Assembly: GCF_014873945.1 (NCBI RefSeq)
Contig: NZ_JADBEC010000002.1
Coordinates: 372,001 to 436,000 of the forward strand
DNA: 64,000 nt
From: Rhizobium viscosum
GTDB lineage: Bacteria; Pseudomonadota; Alphaproteobacteria; Rhizobiales; Rhizobiaceae
Direction of reading: 5' to 3'
Shown here: positions 52,337 to 62,240 of the stretch, piece after piece
Layout: the number at the start of each line of letters is the position of its first letter
Position numbering within the stretch: the stretch's first letter is position 1
Notes under the pieces: generated by a model
What the model saw: only the letters and a program-made list of their open reading frames with translations
What the model was told of the DNA's origin: nothing
The model's database searches: none
Program-made: the position numbers and the translations under genes

Positions 52337-54787
52337 ATGACCCAAAAACTCGTCATCATCGGCAATGGCATGGCGCCCGGGCGTATGCTGGAGCACCTCC
52401 TCGAACTGGCGCCCGGACGCTATGACGTCACGATCTTCAACGCCGAGCCGCGCGTCAATTACGACCGTATCATGCTGTCGCCGGTTCTCTCGGGAGAAAA
52501 GGACTACGAGCAGATCATCATTCACGGTGACGGCTGGTACATCAAGCACGGCATCACGCTTTACAAAGGCCACAGGATCGTCAACATCGACCGTGACGCC
52601 AAGACCGTCACTTCCGATCACGGCGTTGTCGAAAGTTACGACAAGCTGGTAATCGCCACCGGTTCCGTGCCTTTCATCATCCCGGTCCCGGGCAAGGACC
52701 TGCCCGGCGTCATCACCTATCGCGACCTCGACGACGTGCAGGCCATGCTGCTTGCTGCCCAGTCGCGTGAAAAAGCCGTCGTCATCGGCGGCGGCCTGCT
52801 TGGCCTCGAAGCGGCGGCCGGCCTTGCCCAGCGCGGCATGGACGTCACCGTGCTGCACGTCATGCCGACGTTGATGGAGCGCCAACTCGATCCTGCCGCT
52901 GGATATCTGCTGCAGAAAGCCGTCGAGGAACGCGGTATCAAGGTCATCTGCAAGGCCAACACCAAGGCGATCGTCGGCAACGGCAAGGTCGAAGGCATCG
53001 AGCTCGACGACGGTCGTATCATCCCGGCAACCCTCGTCGTCATGGCCGTCGGCATTCGCCCCAGTGTCGGCCTCGCGAAAGAAGCCGGCCTTGCGGTCAA
53101 TCGCGGCATCGTCGTGGATGCCGGCATGCAGACCTCGGACGGCGATATTCTTGCGCTTGGCGAATGCGCCGAGGTGGGCGGCATGGTCTACGGTCTGGTT
53201 GCACCCCTTTATGAAATGGCCCGCGTCGCCGCTGCGCATCTCTCAGGCGATCGCTCGCCTGCCTTCGTTCACGCCGATACGCCGACCAAGCTCAAGGTCA
53301 CCGGCATCGAACTCTACTCGCTCGGCGATTTCGCCGACGGCGATGACCGCGAGGAAATCGTGCTGCGCGATGCTTCAGCCGGCGTCTACAAACGTCTGGT
53401 GCTGAAGGACAACAAGATCATCGGCACGGTGCTTTACGGTGAGACTGCCGATGGCGCCTGGTTCAATGACCTGAAGAAGAAAGCGACCGATATTTCCGAG
53501 ATGCGCGAGACGCTGATCTTCGGACAGGCCTATCAGGGAGGGTCGCCGCTGGACCCTATGGCGGCCGTTGCAGCCTTGCCGGATGACGCGGAGATCTGTG
53601 GCTGCAACGGCGTATGCAAAGGCAAGATCACCTCGACGATCACGGCCAAGGGACTGGCGTCGCTCGACGACGTGCGCGCCCACACCAAGGCATCCGCCTC
53701 GTGCGGCTCCTGTACCGGGCTTGTCGAGCAACTCATGGCACTGACGCTCGGCGACGGCTACAATCCGGCTGCCGTTCAGCCGATGTGCACCTGCACTGAA
53801 CTCGGCCATGACGATGTCCGCCGGCTGATCAAGGCGAAGGGGCTGAAGAGCATCCCGGCCGTCATGCAGGAGCTCGAATGGAAGACTTCCTGCGGCTGCG
53901 CCAAATGTCGCCCGGCACTCAATTACTACCTCGTCTGCGACTGGCCGGATGAGTATGCCGACGACTATCAATCGCGCTTCATCAACGAACGCGTTCACGC
54001 CAACATCCAGAAGGATGGCACCTATTCCGTCGTGCCGCGCATGTGGGGCGGAGTGACGAGTTCGGGCGAACTGCGCGCCATTGCCGATGTGGTCGACAAG
54101 TTCGCGATCCCGATGGTCAAAGTGACCGGCGGCCAGCGCATCGACCTGCTCGGCGTCGAAAAGGAAGACCTGCCGGCGGTCTGGGCCGATCTTGGCAAAG
54201 CAGGCTTTGTCTCCGGCCAGGCCTATGCCAAGGGCCTGCGCACGGTAAAGACCTGTGTCGGTTCTGACTGGTGCCGCTTCGGGACGCAGGATTCCACCGG
54301 CCTCGGCATCCGCATCGAGAAATTCATGTGGGGCTCCTGGACACCGGCCAAATTGAAGATGGCAGTCTCCGGATGTCCGCGGAACTGTGCGGAGGCCACC
54401 TGCAAGGATATCGGCGTCATCTGCGTGGATTCCGGCTTCGAGATCCATTTCGCCGGTGCTGCAGGCCTCGACATCAAGGGCACCGAGGTGCTCGGCCTTG
54501 TCAAGACCGAGGACGAAGCGCTCGAACATATCGTGGCGCTGACCCAGATGTACCGCGAACAGGCCCGTTATCTCGAACGCATCTACAAATGGGCCAAGCG
54601 CATCGGCCTTGATGAGATCCGCCGGCAGATCATGGAGGATCACGACAAGCGCAAGGCCTATTACGAGCGCTTCGTTTTTTCCCAGAAATTCGCGCAGGTC
54701 GATCCCTGGTCGGAGCGTGTCTCCGGCAAGGACAAGCACGAATTTCGGCCGATGGCGACGATCGGCTTCAGTCAGGCAGCGGAATGA
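52337..54787 (+). CDS. nirB: Assimilatory nitrite reductase [NAD(P)H] large subunit NirB
   Basis: The 816-residue enzyme has an N-terminal FAD/NAD-binding reductase region (IGNGMAPGRMLEHLLE; GGGLLGLEAAAGLAQRG), then BFD-type iron-sulfur cysteines (CGCNGVCKG, later TSCGCAKCRP). The siroheme/4Fe-4S domain has all four ligands: C640, C646, C680 and C684 (CVGSDWC...CPRNC). It reduces nitrite to ammonium with NirD. It starts 18 bp after the transporter stop and precedes nirD by 11 bp. Confidence 0.95.
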   Translation: MTQKLVIIGNGMAPGRMLEHLLELAPGRYDVTIFNAEPRVNYDRIMLSPVLSGEKDYEQIIIHGDGWYIKHGITLYKGHRIVNIDRDAKTVTSDHGVVESYDKLVIATGSVPFIIPVPGKDLPGVITYRDLDDVQAMLLAAQSREKAVVIGGGLLGLEAAAGLAQRGMDVTVLHVMPTLMERQLDPAAGYLLQKAVEERGIKVICKANTKAIVGNGKVEGIELDDGRIIPATLVVMAVGIRPSVGLAKEAGLAVNRGIVVDAGMQTSDGDILALGECAEVGGMVYGLVAPLYEMARVAAAHLSGDRSPAFVHADTPTKLKVTGIELYSLGDFADGDDREEIVLRDASAGVYKRLVLKDNKIIGTVLYGETADGAWFNDLKKKATDISEMRETLIFGQAYQGGSPLDPMAAVAALPDDAEICGCNGVCKGKITSTITAKGLASLDDVRAHTKASASCGSCTGLVEQLMALTLGDGYNPAAVQPMCTCTELGHDDVRRLIKAKGLKSIPAVMQELEWKTSCGCAKCRPALNYYLVCDWPDEYADDYQSRFINERVHANIQKDGTYSVVPRMWGGVTSSGELRAIADVVDKFAIPMVKVTGGQRIDLLGVEKEDLPAVWADLGKAGFVSGQAYAKGLRTVKTCVGSDWCRFGTQDSTGLGIRIEKFMWGSWTPAKLKMAVSGCPRNCAEATCKDIGVICVDSGFEIHFAGAAGLDIKGTEVLGLVKTEDEALEHIVALTQMYREQARYLERIYKWAKRIGLDEIRRQIMEDHDKRKAYYERFVFSQKFAQVDPWSERVSGKDKHEFRPMATIGFSQAAE

Positions 54788-54798
54788 GGAGAGCAACC

Positions 54799-55128
54799 AT
54801 GAACTGGCACCCGATCGGCGATATCTCCGATATTCCTCTGCGCGGCTCCCGCTGCGTGAAAACCCCGCATATGAACATCGCTATCTTCCGCACGAGCGAA
54901 AACGAGGTTTATGCGATCGAAAACCGCTGCCCGCACAAGGGCGGCCCGCTTTCGGAGGGCATCGTGCATGGCAATGCCGTCACCTGCCCTCTGCACAACT
55001 GGGTGATTTCGCTGGAGACCGGCAAGGCACTGGGTGCCGATGACGGCGCTGTGTGTACCATCCCGCTCAGGAACGAGGGCGGCGCACTCTATATCGCACT
55101 CGAAAGCCTTGTTATGGCGGCCGAATGA
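54799..55128 (+). CDS. nirD: Nitrite reductase small subunit NirD (Rieske-like)
   Basis: The 109-residue protein keeps the Rieske ligands C44, H46, C63 and H66 (CPHKGGP...CPLHNW). ATG 54799 has GAGGAGAG upstream. It ends in ATGA overlapping the nitrate reductase start. It partners NirB. Confidence 0.93.
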   Translation: MNWHPIGDISDIPLRGSRCVKTPHMNIAIFRTSENEVYAIENRCPHKGGPLSEGIVHGNAVTCPLHNWVISLETGKALGADDGAVCTIPLRNEGGALYIALESLVMAAE

Positions 55129-57782
55129 TGGAAAGAGAGGTCAAGACCACCTGTCCCTATTGCGGCGTCGGCTGCGGCGTGATCGCCCGGGTGGACGAGG
55201 CCGGTACTGTCACCGTGAAAGGCGACCCTGAACATCCGGCCAATTTCGGCCGGCTCTGTTCCAAAGGTTCAGCGCTTGCCGAAACCATCGATCTCGACGG
55301 TCGTCTGCTCCATCCCGAAATCGATGGCAGACAGGCCGGCTGGGATGAAGCTCTCGATCTCGTCGCCAGCAGGTTTTCCGCGACCATTGCCGAACATGGT
55401 CCTGATGCCGTCGCCTTCTATGTCTCCGGCCAGCTTCTGACCGAGGATTATTACGTCGCCAACAAGCTGATGAAGGGCTTCATCGGCTCCGCCAATATCG
55501 ACACCAATTCCCGCCTCTGCATGTCTTCCTCGGTCGCCGGCCATCGCCGCGCTTTCGGCTCGGATACGGTGCCCGGCCTCTACGAAGATCTGGAACTCGC
55601 CGATCTCGTCATATTGACTGGCTCGAATCTCGCCTGGTGCCATCCGGTGATTTACCAGCGGCTCGCAGCTGCCAAGGCGGCCCGGCCGGGTTTGAAAATC
55701 GTCGTCATCGATCCGCGCAGGACGATGACCTGCGACATCGCCGACCTGCATCTGGCTATCCGTCCGGATGGTGACGTCGCGCTCTTCATGGGACTGCTCG
55801 CCCATCTCGCGGCAAGCCCTGCTATCGACCAGAACTACATCGGTGCCCATACGGAAGGTTTCGGTACGGCTTTTGCCGTTGCCGCCGCTTTGACATCGAA
55901 TGAACTGCTTGAGCGCACCGGCCTGCCGGCCATGCAAGTGAGGGAATTCTTTCGCCTGTTCGAGACGACCGAGAAGGTCGTCACCTGCTACAGCCAGGGT
56001 GTTAATCAGTCCACTTCCGGCACCGACAAGGTCAATGCGATCATTAATTGCCATCTGGCGACCGGTCGCATCGGTCGACCAGGCATGGGCCCGTTTTCAC
56101 TGACGGGGCAGCCGAATGCCATGGGCGGCCGCGAGGTCGGCGGGCTTGCAAACATGCTGGCCGCCCATATGGCGATCGAAAACGCTGAGGATCGCGACCG
56201 GGTGCAGCGCTTCTGGAATGCGCCTGATATTGCCTCCAAGCCCGGCCTGAAGGCCGTCGATCTGTTCCGCGCTGTCGAGGAGGGACGCGTCAAGGCGCTC
56301 TGGATCATGGCGACCAATCCGGTCGTCTCCCTGCCCGATGCCCGCCGCGTCGAGGCGGCGATTGCCGCCTGCCCCTTCGTGGTCGTGTCCGACATGTTGC
56401 GCGAGACCGATACGACGCGGCACGCGCATGTGCTGCTTCCCTCCCTCGGCTGGGGCGAGAAAGACGGAACAGTCACCAATTCGGAACGTCGCATATCGAG
56501 GCAACGCCCCTTTCTCGTTTCTCCGGGAGAGGCGCGCGCCGACTGGTGGCAGATGGCAGAAGTCGGCCGCCGGATGGGCTTTTCCGCCTTCGACTACACA
56601 TCTCCGGCCGATATTTTCGCCGAACACGCGGCGCTCTCCGCTTTCGAGAATGAAGGCAGCCGCGACTTCGATATCGGCGCCTACGCCGAGACGGAAGCGC
56701 CAGCCTATGAGGCGCTGAAACCGTTCCAATGGCCGCAGCCTTCCGGAACGGAGAAAAGGGAAACGCGGTATTTCGCCGAGGGGGGTTTCTTCCACCCCGA
56801 TCGCAAGGCGCGCTTCATTGCCGTCGAAGCGCCGGCAACCGACAGAACAGATTCAGCCTATCCGTTCACGCTGAATACGGGCCGCATCCGCGACCAGTGG
56901 CATACGATGACCCGGACGGGAAAGAGCGCGCGGCTCTCATCCCATATCGCTGAATCCTTTGCGGAAATCCATCCGCGAGACGCGATGGAACTCGGCTTAA
57001 CCGACGCAGCCCTCGTGCAAATCGAAAGCGGCTATGGCAAGGCGATCATCCGCGCGCTGGTGACCGACCGGCAGGCGCGCGGCAGCGTTTTCGTGCCGAT
57101 GCATTGGAGCGACCAGAATTCCGCTGAAGCGCGGATCAGCGCCGTCGTTAAACCGGCGACAGACCCCGTTTCGGGTCAACCCGCCTCGAAGAATGTCGCG
57201 GTTGCCGTCAGCCGCTATCGCGCTGCCACTTACGGCTTCGCCGTCAGCATGGCAAAGCCTGATGTGGCAGACGCGGACTATTGGGCACTCGCCAAAGCCG
57301 ATGGCGGATGGCGGCTGGAGCTTGCGTTCCATGACGGTATCGAAGACTGGACGACCTGGTGCCGAAAGAGCTTCGGCATCGCCGACCATATCGATCCCCT
57401 GGGTTATGCCGACCGACAATCTGGCGACCGGCGGATCGCCTTCTTCGACGGAGAGAGGCTGCTTGCCGCGCTCTTTCTTGCGAGAGAGCCGGTCGCCGTC
57501 GCACGCAACTGGGCGGTGTCGCAGTTGACGGCAGACCACAGCAATCTGCGTCGCCGCTTTGCCATCATCGCCGGCCGGCCGGGAGCCGACAGGCCTGATC
57601 CGGGTGCGACGGTCTGTTCCTGCTTCAGCGTCGGCGTCAACCAGATCGTCGCCGCCGTCCGTTCCGGCTGCCGCAACGTCGAAGCGATCGGCAACGAGCT
57701 CAAGGCCGGCACCAATTGCGGCTCCTGCCGTGCCGAAATCAGGGGGATCATCAATGCCTGTGTTGCAGACGCTGCCGAATGA
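55125..57782 (+). CDS. nasA: Assimilatory nitrate reductase catalytic subunit (NasA/NarB type)
   Basis: The 885-residue cytoplasmic molybdoenzyme has the N-terminal 4Fe-4S motif C10-x2-C13-x3-C17 with a fourth Cys in RLCSKGS, and bis-MGD domains (SSVAGHRRAFGSDTVPG; GMGPFSLTGQPNAMGGREVGG). A C-terminal BFD-like [2Fe-2S] domain (VCSCFSVG...NCGSC) can receive electrons directly. It converts nitrate to nitrite. The start overlaps the nirD stop; ATG 55128 is an alternative three bases on. Its 3' end overlaps cysG by 29 bp. Confidence 0.95.
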   Translation: MMEREVKTTCPYCGVGCGVIARVDEAGTVTVKGDPEHPANFGRLCSKGSALAETIDLDGRLLHPEIDGRQAGWDEALDLVASRFSATIAEHGPDAVAFYVSGQLLTEDYYVANKLMKGFIGSANIDTNSRLCMSSSVAGHRRAFGSDTVPGLYEDLELADLVILTGSNLAWCHPVIYQRLAAAKAARPGLKIVVIDPRRTMTCDIADLHLAIRPDGDVALFMGLLAHLAASPAIDQNYIGAHTEGFGTAFAVAAALTSNELLERTGLPAMQVREFFRLFETTEKVVTCYSQGVNQSTSGTDKVNAIINCHLATGRIGRPGMGPFSLTGQPNAMGGREVGGLANMLAAHMAIENAEDRDRVQRFWNAPDIASKPGLKAVDLFRAVEEGRVKALWIMATNPVVSLPDARRVEAAIAACPFVVVSDMLRETDTTRHAHVLLPSLGWGEKDGTVTNSERRISRQRPFLVSPGEARADWWQMAEVGRRMGFSAFDYTSPADIFAEHAALSAFENEGSRDFDIGAYAETEAPAYEALKPFQWPQPSGTEKRETRYFAEGGFFHPDRKARFIAVEAPATDRTDSAYPFTLNTGRIRDQWHTMTRTGKSARLSSHIAESFAEIHPRDAMELGLTDAALVQIESGYGKAIIRALVTDRQARGSVFVPMHWSDQNSAEARISAVVKPATDPVSGQPASKNVAVAVSRYRAATYGFAVSMAKPDVADADYWALAKADGGWRLELAFHDGIEDWTTWCRKSFGIADHIDPLGYADRQSGDRRIAFFDGERLLAALFLAREPVAVARNWAVSQLTADHSNLRRRFAIIAGRPGADRPDPGATVCSCFSVGVNQIVAAVRSGCRNVEAIGNELKAGTNCGSCRAEIRGIINACVADAAE

Positions 57783-59229
57783 TGTTGCCGACCGGGCACC
57801 CGCCCGCATGGCGCCGCTTGCCAAGCTGCCGGTCTTCTGGTCGCTTGCCGGACAACGGGTGATCGTCGCTGGCGGCTCGGATGCCTGTGCCTGGAAGGCG
57901 GAACTGCTGGCCGCCTGCGGTGCGAAGGTCGAGATCCATGCCGAGCACCTCGGCGAAGCCTGTGTCACCCTCATTGAGCGCGGTTCATCGCATCCGGATG
58001 GTGCGTTTATCTACCATCCGACGACATGGCGCGAAGATATTCTTGCAGGTGCGGCGCTTGCCGTAGCGGACTGCGAGGATGAGGCCGAGGCGCGAACATT
58101 TTTCGAAGCGGCGCAGCGAGCCGGCGTTCCCGTCAACATCATCGACAAGCCTGCCTTCTGCCAGTTTCAGTTCGGTTCCATCGTCAACCGCTCGCCCGTC
58201 GTGGTGTCGATCTCGACGGATGGAGCCTCCCCCATTCTCGCCCAAGCCATTCGCCGCCGCATCGAGACGCTGCTGCCGGCATCCCTGAAATCCTGGGCGG
58301 CCCTTGCCCAGTCTCTCCGCGAAGAAATCGCCCTTCGTCTGAAGCCCGGCCAAGCGCGGCGCGCCTTCTGGGAGCGTTTTGTCGATCGCGCTTTCGGAGC
58401 GGAACCGACGGAAGCAAGCGGTCGCGATCTGCTTGCCGATATGGAGAGGCCAGCTCAGGCGCGTCCTGTCGGACGGGTGACGCTTGTCGGCGCCGGTCCG
58501 GGCGATGCGGAATATCTGACGCTAAAGGCCGTGCGGGCATTGCAGGCGGCCGACGTCATCCTGTTCGATGATCTGGTGTCGGACGAGGTTCTGGAGCTCG
58601 CGCGGCGCGAGGCAAAGCGCTTGCTCGTCGGCAAGCGCGGCGGGCGCACCAGCTGCCGGCAGGAAGATATCAACGAGATGATGCTGACCTTCGCCAAGGC
58701 CGGCAAGAACGTTGCCCGGCTGAAATCCGGCGACCCGATGATCTTCGGCCGCGCCGGAGAGGAGATCGCCTATCTGAAGCAGCATAATATCCCGACAGAG
58801 GTCATCCCCGGCATCACGGCGGCCAGCGCCATGGCCTCGCGGCTCGGCGTGTCCTTGACGCATCGCGATCATGCGCAGAGCGTCCAATTCGTCACCGGAC
58901 ATTCGCGCCATGGCATCCTGCCCGACACGATCGACTGGCAGGCGATCGCAGACCCAAGAAAAACGACGATCTTCTACATGGGCGGACGGACCGCCGGAGC
59001 GATCCAGAGCAGGCTGATCGAGGCTGGCCTCGATGCGAAGACGCCCGTCGTGATCGTCAGCTCGGTTGCCAACGCCGACGAGCGCCGCTGGGCAGGCAGT
59101 CTGAACGATCTTTCTTCGGCCATGGCGGAAATCGGCCTCGACCGGCCCGTACTCATTGGCGTCGGGGAGGTTTTTGCCGCCTGCGGTCTGACGGCCGAAA
59201 CCGGTCTGCCCGTTGCGGCCCGAGCTTAA
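57754..59229 (+). CDS. cysG: Siroheme synthase CysG (uroporphyrinogen-III methyltransferase/precorrin-2 dehydrogenase)
   Basis: The 491-residue bifunctional enzyme has an N-terminal Met8-like dehydrogenase/ferrochelatase part (about 30-220, GQRVIVAGGSDACAWKAELL) and a C-terminal SUMT part (about 235-480, VGAGPGDAEYLTLKAVRALQAADVILFD; GDPMIFGRAGEE). It makes siroheme for NirB, hence its place at the end of the operon. ATG 57754 lies inside the nasA end with AGGGGGA upstream. The dehydrogenase glycine motif (GGSDAC) differs from the usual GGGxVA pattern, a possible weakening. Confidence 0.92.
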   Translation: MPVLQTLPNDVADRAPARMAPLAKLPVFWSLAGQRVIVAGGSDACAWKAELLAACGAKVEIHAEHLGEACVTLIERGSSHPDGAFIYHPTTWREDILAGAALAVADCEDEAEARTFFEAAQRAGVPVNIIDKPAFCQFQFGSIVNRSPVVVSISTDGASPILAQAIRRRIETLLPASLKSWAALAQSLREEIALRLKPGQARRAFWERFVDRAFGAEPTEASGRDLLADMERPAQARPVGRVTLVGAGPGDAEYLTLKAVRALQAADVILFDDLVSDEVLELARREAKRLLVGKRGGRTSCRQEDINEMMLTFAKAGKNVARLKSGDPMIFGRAGEEIAYLKQHNIPTEVIPGITAASAMASRLGVSLTHRDHAQSVQFVTGHSRHGILPDTIDWQAIADPRKTTIFYMGGRTAGAIQSRLIEAGLDAKTPVVIVSSVANADERRWAGSLNDLSSAMAEIGLDRPVLIGVGEVFAACGLTAETGLPVAARA

Positions 59230-59318
59230 CGACGCGCCAGCTCGGAAAAAGTCACGGCAAATCAAGGGCTGCGACAAAAAATGGCGATGAAGGGTGACCA
59301 CGTCACGCGGAAAACCCC

Positions 59319-59341
59319 AAGCACGTCATATCACCGTGCTT
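59319..59341. terminator. Hairpin after cysG
   Basis: AAGCACG / CGTGCTT (9-nt loop) is followed by TATAATCCC on the plus strand. Its right arm touches the stop codon of the convergent small membrane protein. Confidence 0.5.
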
Positions 59342-59672
59342 ATAATCCCTGTCGGCGGCGGGATAAGACAACCGCAAATGTAGTCGTTACCAAGATTGCC
59401 GCCAAAACCGCTCCCCATTGGTCGTAGGTTACTTTGTCAAAGCCATCGTTGTTCGCAAGCACGAAACTGGCACAGGTCAATACGCCAGCGGCAAGCCCGA
59501 CATAGGCCACTGCAAATCCGGACAACACCCTGGTCGAGAACAATATCAACGGAAGATACAGTACGCCCACGACCGGATCGTACGGCCCCAGGATGTCCAG
59601 TAAGAAGACAGCCGAAAGGCTTAAGGGTATTATGATGAGCAAAGTGATGCTCGGGGGTTGTTCGCTTTTCAT
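59340..59672 (-). CDS. Small integral membrane protein, sensor-domain-like
   Basis: The 110-residue protein is almost all membrane: four hydrophobic segments with a GPYDPVVGVLYLPLILFSTRV loop. This pattern resembles the N-terminal membrane region of some rhizobial histidine kinases and GGDEF proteins, but here it stops with SRRRQGL and no kinase follows. ATG 59672 has GGAGACG upstream. It is either a stand-alone protein or what remains of a larger sensor. Function unknown. Confidence 0.55.
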   Translation of the reverse strand: MKSEQPPSITLLIIIPLSLSAVFLLDILGPYDPVVGVLYLPLILFSTRVLSGFAVAYVGLAAGVLTCASFVLANNDGFDKVTYDQWGAVLAAILVTTTFAVVLSRRRQGL

Positions 59673-59794
59673 CTTAACGTCTCCAGTGAACTCTCGCGGC
59701 GGGTTCCGTAGCGCCATCGCAGCAGCGTCGCTGTGCAACACCGTTAGTAGCTCGGAACATTCGGGAGCGATGTGCCGATTACGCGCAATGTCGC

Positions 59795-60805
59795 CTAGGC
59801 TGCATTAGCCGGCTCACCCTGGCTTCTGAAATGAGCGATACCTGTAACGGCTTCCGTAACCGGCATTGTTATTCCTTGCCGCTCCGCCATTTCGATGACG
59901 GCATCGCAAATCGAGGCGAGCTCAAGCCGATTTCCTTTCTCGAAATCCTGGAGCATCGAAGTCTTTACATCTCCGAGCATTCGACCGGATTCGATGATCG
60001 CATCGGGATCGACCTCAAGTTTGCCACCATAGGCCTCGATGACAGGAATGACCTCCCGAAGCATCTGTCGGCTGACGTCCGAGAGATAGTGATTGCCGAA
60101 ATTCTCACGAAGCGTCGCGCCCGTTATTGCGGTCACCGGATTGGAGATAAGGTTGCGGACGACCTTCGTCCAAACGGCATCGCGAATGCGCGTGGCGACA
60201 CGGACGTCGATTCCTGCGGCATTTAGAATCGCTGCCAATTCGCCGACACGTGCAGACAGTCGGTCGTCCAGCTCCCCGATCGTCATCTGCAACGGATTGA
60301 AGGTTCGCGCGGTTCCCCAGCCCAAACGCTCGGCCGTTATGACAGTGGTCGTGCCTATGATTTGCCGCGATGGCATCAGTTTCTTCAGGTCGCCCTTTGG
60401 GTCGACAGACCGAACAACTGGACCGTCCCATAGCCCACCTTCGCCGTCGAAGTACCACCACGGGATACCATTGACGACCGGGATGATCGTCGTTTCGCTG
60501 GTAATGAGCGGCTGCAAGGACGCGGCCAATTCCGGCAGGTCGTAAGATTTTGCGCACAGGAATACGATATGTTGCGGGCCAAAGTCTGCCGCCCGGCCAA
60601 CCTCCACTTGTGAGCAGTGATCCCCTTCCTTGTCCAGCAGTCGTATCCCGTTCTCCCTTATCGAGGCCAGGCTTCCGCCTCGAGCGATCAACCTTACGCG
60701 GAAACCGACGATCGAAAATCTTGCGGCAATCGTGATGCCGATAGCGCCCGCGCCTGCTACACAAATCGACGGAACCTGATCGTTCTCTTCGAGAAGTTGC
60801 GACAT
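59795..60805 (-). CDS. Ketopantoate reductase family protein (PanE/ApbA-like)
   Basis: The 336-residue protein has the NAD(P)-binding start (ICVAGAGAIGITIAARF), the CAKSYDLPELAASL block, and the PanE C-terminal helical domain with the conserved lysine/asparagine region (VWTKVVRNLISNPVTAITG). It is longer than housekeeping PanE (about 300) and has no pantothenate neighbours. It may therefore act on another 2-keto acid, as many such paralogues do. GGAGACAC precedes the ATG. Confidence 0.85.
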   Translation of the reverse strand: MSQLLEENDQVPSICVAGAGAIGITIAARFSIVGFRVRLIARGGSLASIRENGIRLLDKEGDHCSQVEVGRAADFGPQHIVFLCAKSYDLPELAASLQPLITSETTIIPVVNGIPWWYFDGEGGLWDGPVVRSVDPKGDLKKLMPSRQIIGTTTVITAERLGWGTARTFNPLQMTIGELDDRLSARVGELAAILNAAGIDVRVATRIRDAVWTKVVRNLISNPVTAITGATLRENFGNHYLSDVSRQMLREVIPVIEAYGGKLEVDPDAIIESGRMLGDVKTSMLQDFEKGNRLELASICDAVIEMAERQGITMPVTEAVTGIAHFRSQGEPANAA

Positions 60806-61692
60806 ATAGTGTCTCCTGCTGAACTTCGGTGACGCTGCGGGAGTGACGGCGTCAACCTTTAGGCATGTTTCGCGGGTTAGCCGGAATTTGGCGACTTCCT
60901 GGACGCTGATGGTGAGATGTTGGGCCGCGAACGGTGCCGAATGGATGTCACTGCCGGCTCCGTGGCTAAGAGTTGAACGCGCAGACTCCTACCGACGGAT
61001 CAGACAGCTATGTAATCCGCGTTAGTAGCAGTCGGGAGAGGTGACAACGATTCCGACAAGTTGCGTGTCGGCCTCCGTCCAGATGCCTTGTTCCGATCAA
61101 TTCCGATACGAAGAAGTTATGACTTCACCGTCGTCTACGCATCTATACGGAGGTCTAGCCAGCGCCTACAATTGGTTTATAGCCAAAACCGCGAGCTGGC
61201 CTATCAGCTCCTTCGGACCTCCCGACGAGGAGATAACGGGCCGTTTCGTCCACTCATTCGGCTGCCATCTGCCAAACCGAGCGGGAAGCTGGCAACCAGC
61301 AGGTTACCTGCTTTCGACGTTGGCGGCCTGCCCATCGACATACATCTGCAACGGATAGCGAGACGACAGTTCCAGCGCGTTTTTGAATGCAGCGCCGGTC
61401 GACCTACCTCTTTGTCGTGGCATCGCTACACCTCGGTATAGATGCATGCGGTCATTGATCAGGGGTATCCTAAGAACTGCGTAACGGCCTAAGGAAATGC
61501 CTCTGTCAGAAGCAGCAATGCGATTGGTTTGCCTCATACGCAACCAGTCAAGACCCGGCTCTTTCGCCGTGTCGGCCTTGGAGGCGGAAACCGTGTAAAT
61601 CCCACAGGCTTCTGAGAAAAGCGGCCGACCTGGCCGCTGTACAGATGCTGACGACCAAATCGTTACCGCAATTCAATGGAACTGCACCAACC
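60806..61692. other. Gene-free, eroded stretch
   Basis: Nearly 890 bp with no supportable gene on either strand. The base composition is visibly less GC-biased than the surroundings, and stops are frequent in all frames. Open frames of up to about 125 codons exist but lack ribosome sites and recognisable motifs. I suspect decayed coding DNA but cannot name it. Confidence 0.5.
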
Positions 61693-61986
61693 ATGCCCCA
61701 AGATCCGGATAAAAGAGCAGGCACGCCAAGACGTTTCATTCTGGAGACAGGCATCGTGTGTTTTATCGCTCTCGCCTGTTGCCTCGCGGTATGGGCCTCG
61801 CTCGAGCTTAGCGTGGCCTCAAGCGAGACGGATGCAAGCCCCCCCCGCGCGACGCCTTCGGTGCCAGCAAAGGCCGCTAAGCCAGTTCCCGTATATCTTT
61901 ATGGTCTTGGTTCCGTGCACGGATCGAGCGCAGTCACCGTCAGAACGCGAATAGAGGTTCGAACTGCGGGTGTCGCTGGTAGCTAA
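61693..61986 (+). pseudogene. Truncated RND efflux periplasmic adaptor (HlyD/MFP type)
   Basis: The 97 codons encode a membrane anchor (FILETGIVCFIALACCLAVW) followed by VPVYLYGLGSVHGSSAVTVRTRIEV. This matches the first beta-strand of RND membrane-fusion proteins ('PVYLxGLGTVxAxxTVTVR'). Intact members run to about 370-400 residues; here the frame ends at 61986 after GVAGS with no lipoyl or barrel domains, and no RND pump follows. I read it as the 5' fragment of a broken gene. Confidence 0.65.
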
Positions 61987-62240
61987 TTTCCCCCAAACTC
62001 CCCCATTTTCGTGACGATGGCTATCGATGGAGTCGTCCTCAGCATTTGCTGGATGGCAACCTGCTGAGAGGCGCGATGATTTTCCTGGGCGTCGACGGCA
62101 GCATCCTGATGGCCTTCACCGCTTCGCTCAGGTGCATTCGCCATCTGTACGCCACGATCTAACCAGTGACATTAGGTAGTATTTCGCTCAAACATTCTGC
62201 ATCATTCTCCGATTCCCTTCCAGGCGACACGAGATCTCAC

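Noticed and set aside
53375..54796. A 473-codon open frame antisense to nirB
   Set aside because: nirB has all cofactor ligands on the plus strand; the antisense product matches nothing and has no ribosome site.
61061..61441. Open frames of about 80-125 codons on both strands in the eroded patch
   Set aside because: No ribosome sites, no recognisable motifs, and arginine/serine-rich products; kept only as a gene-free stretch.
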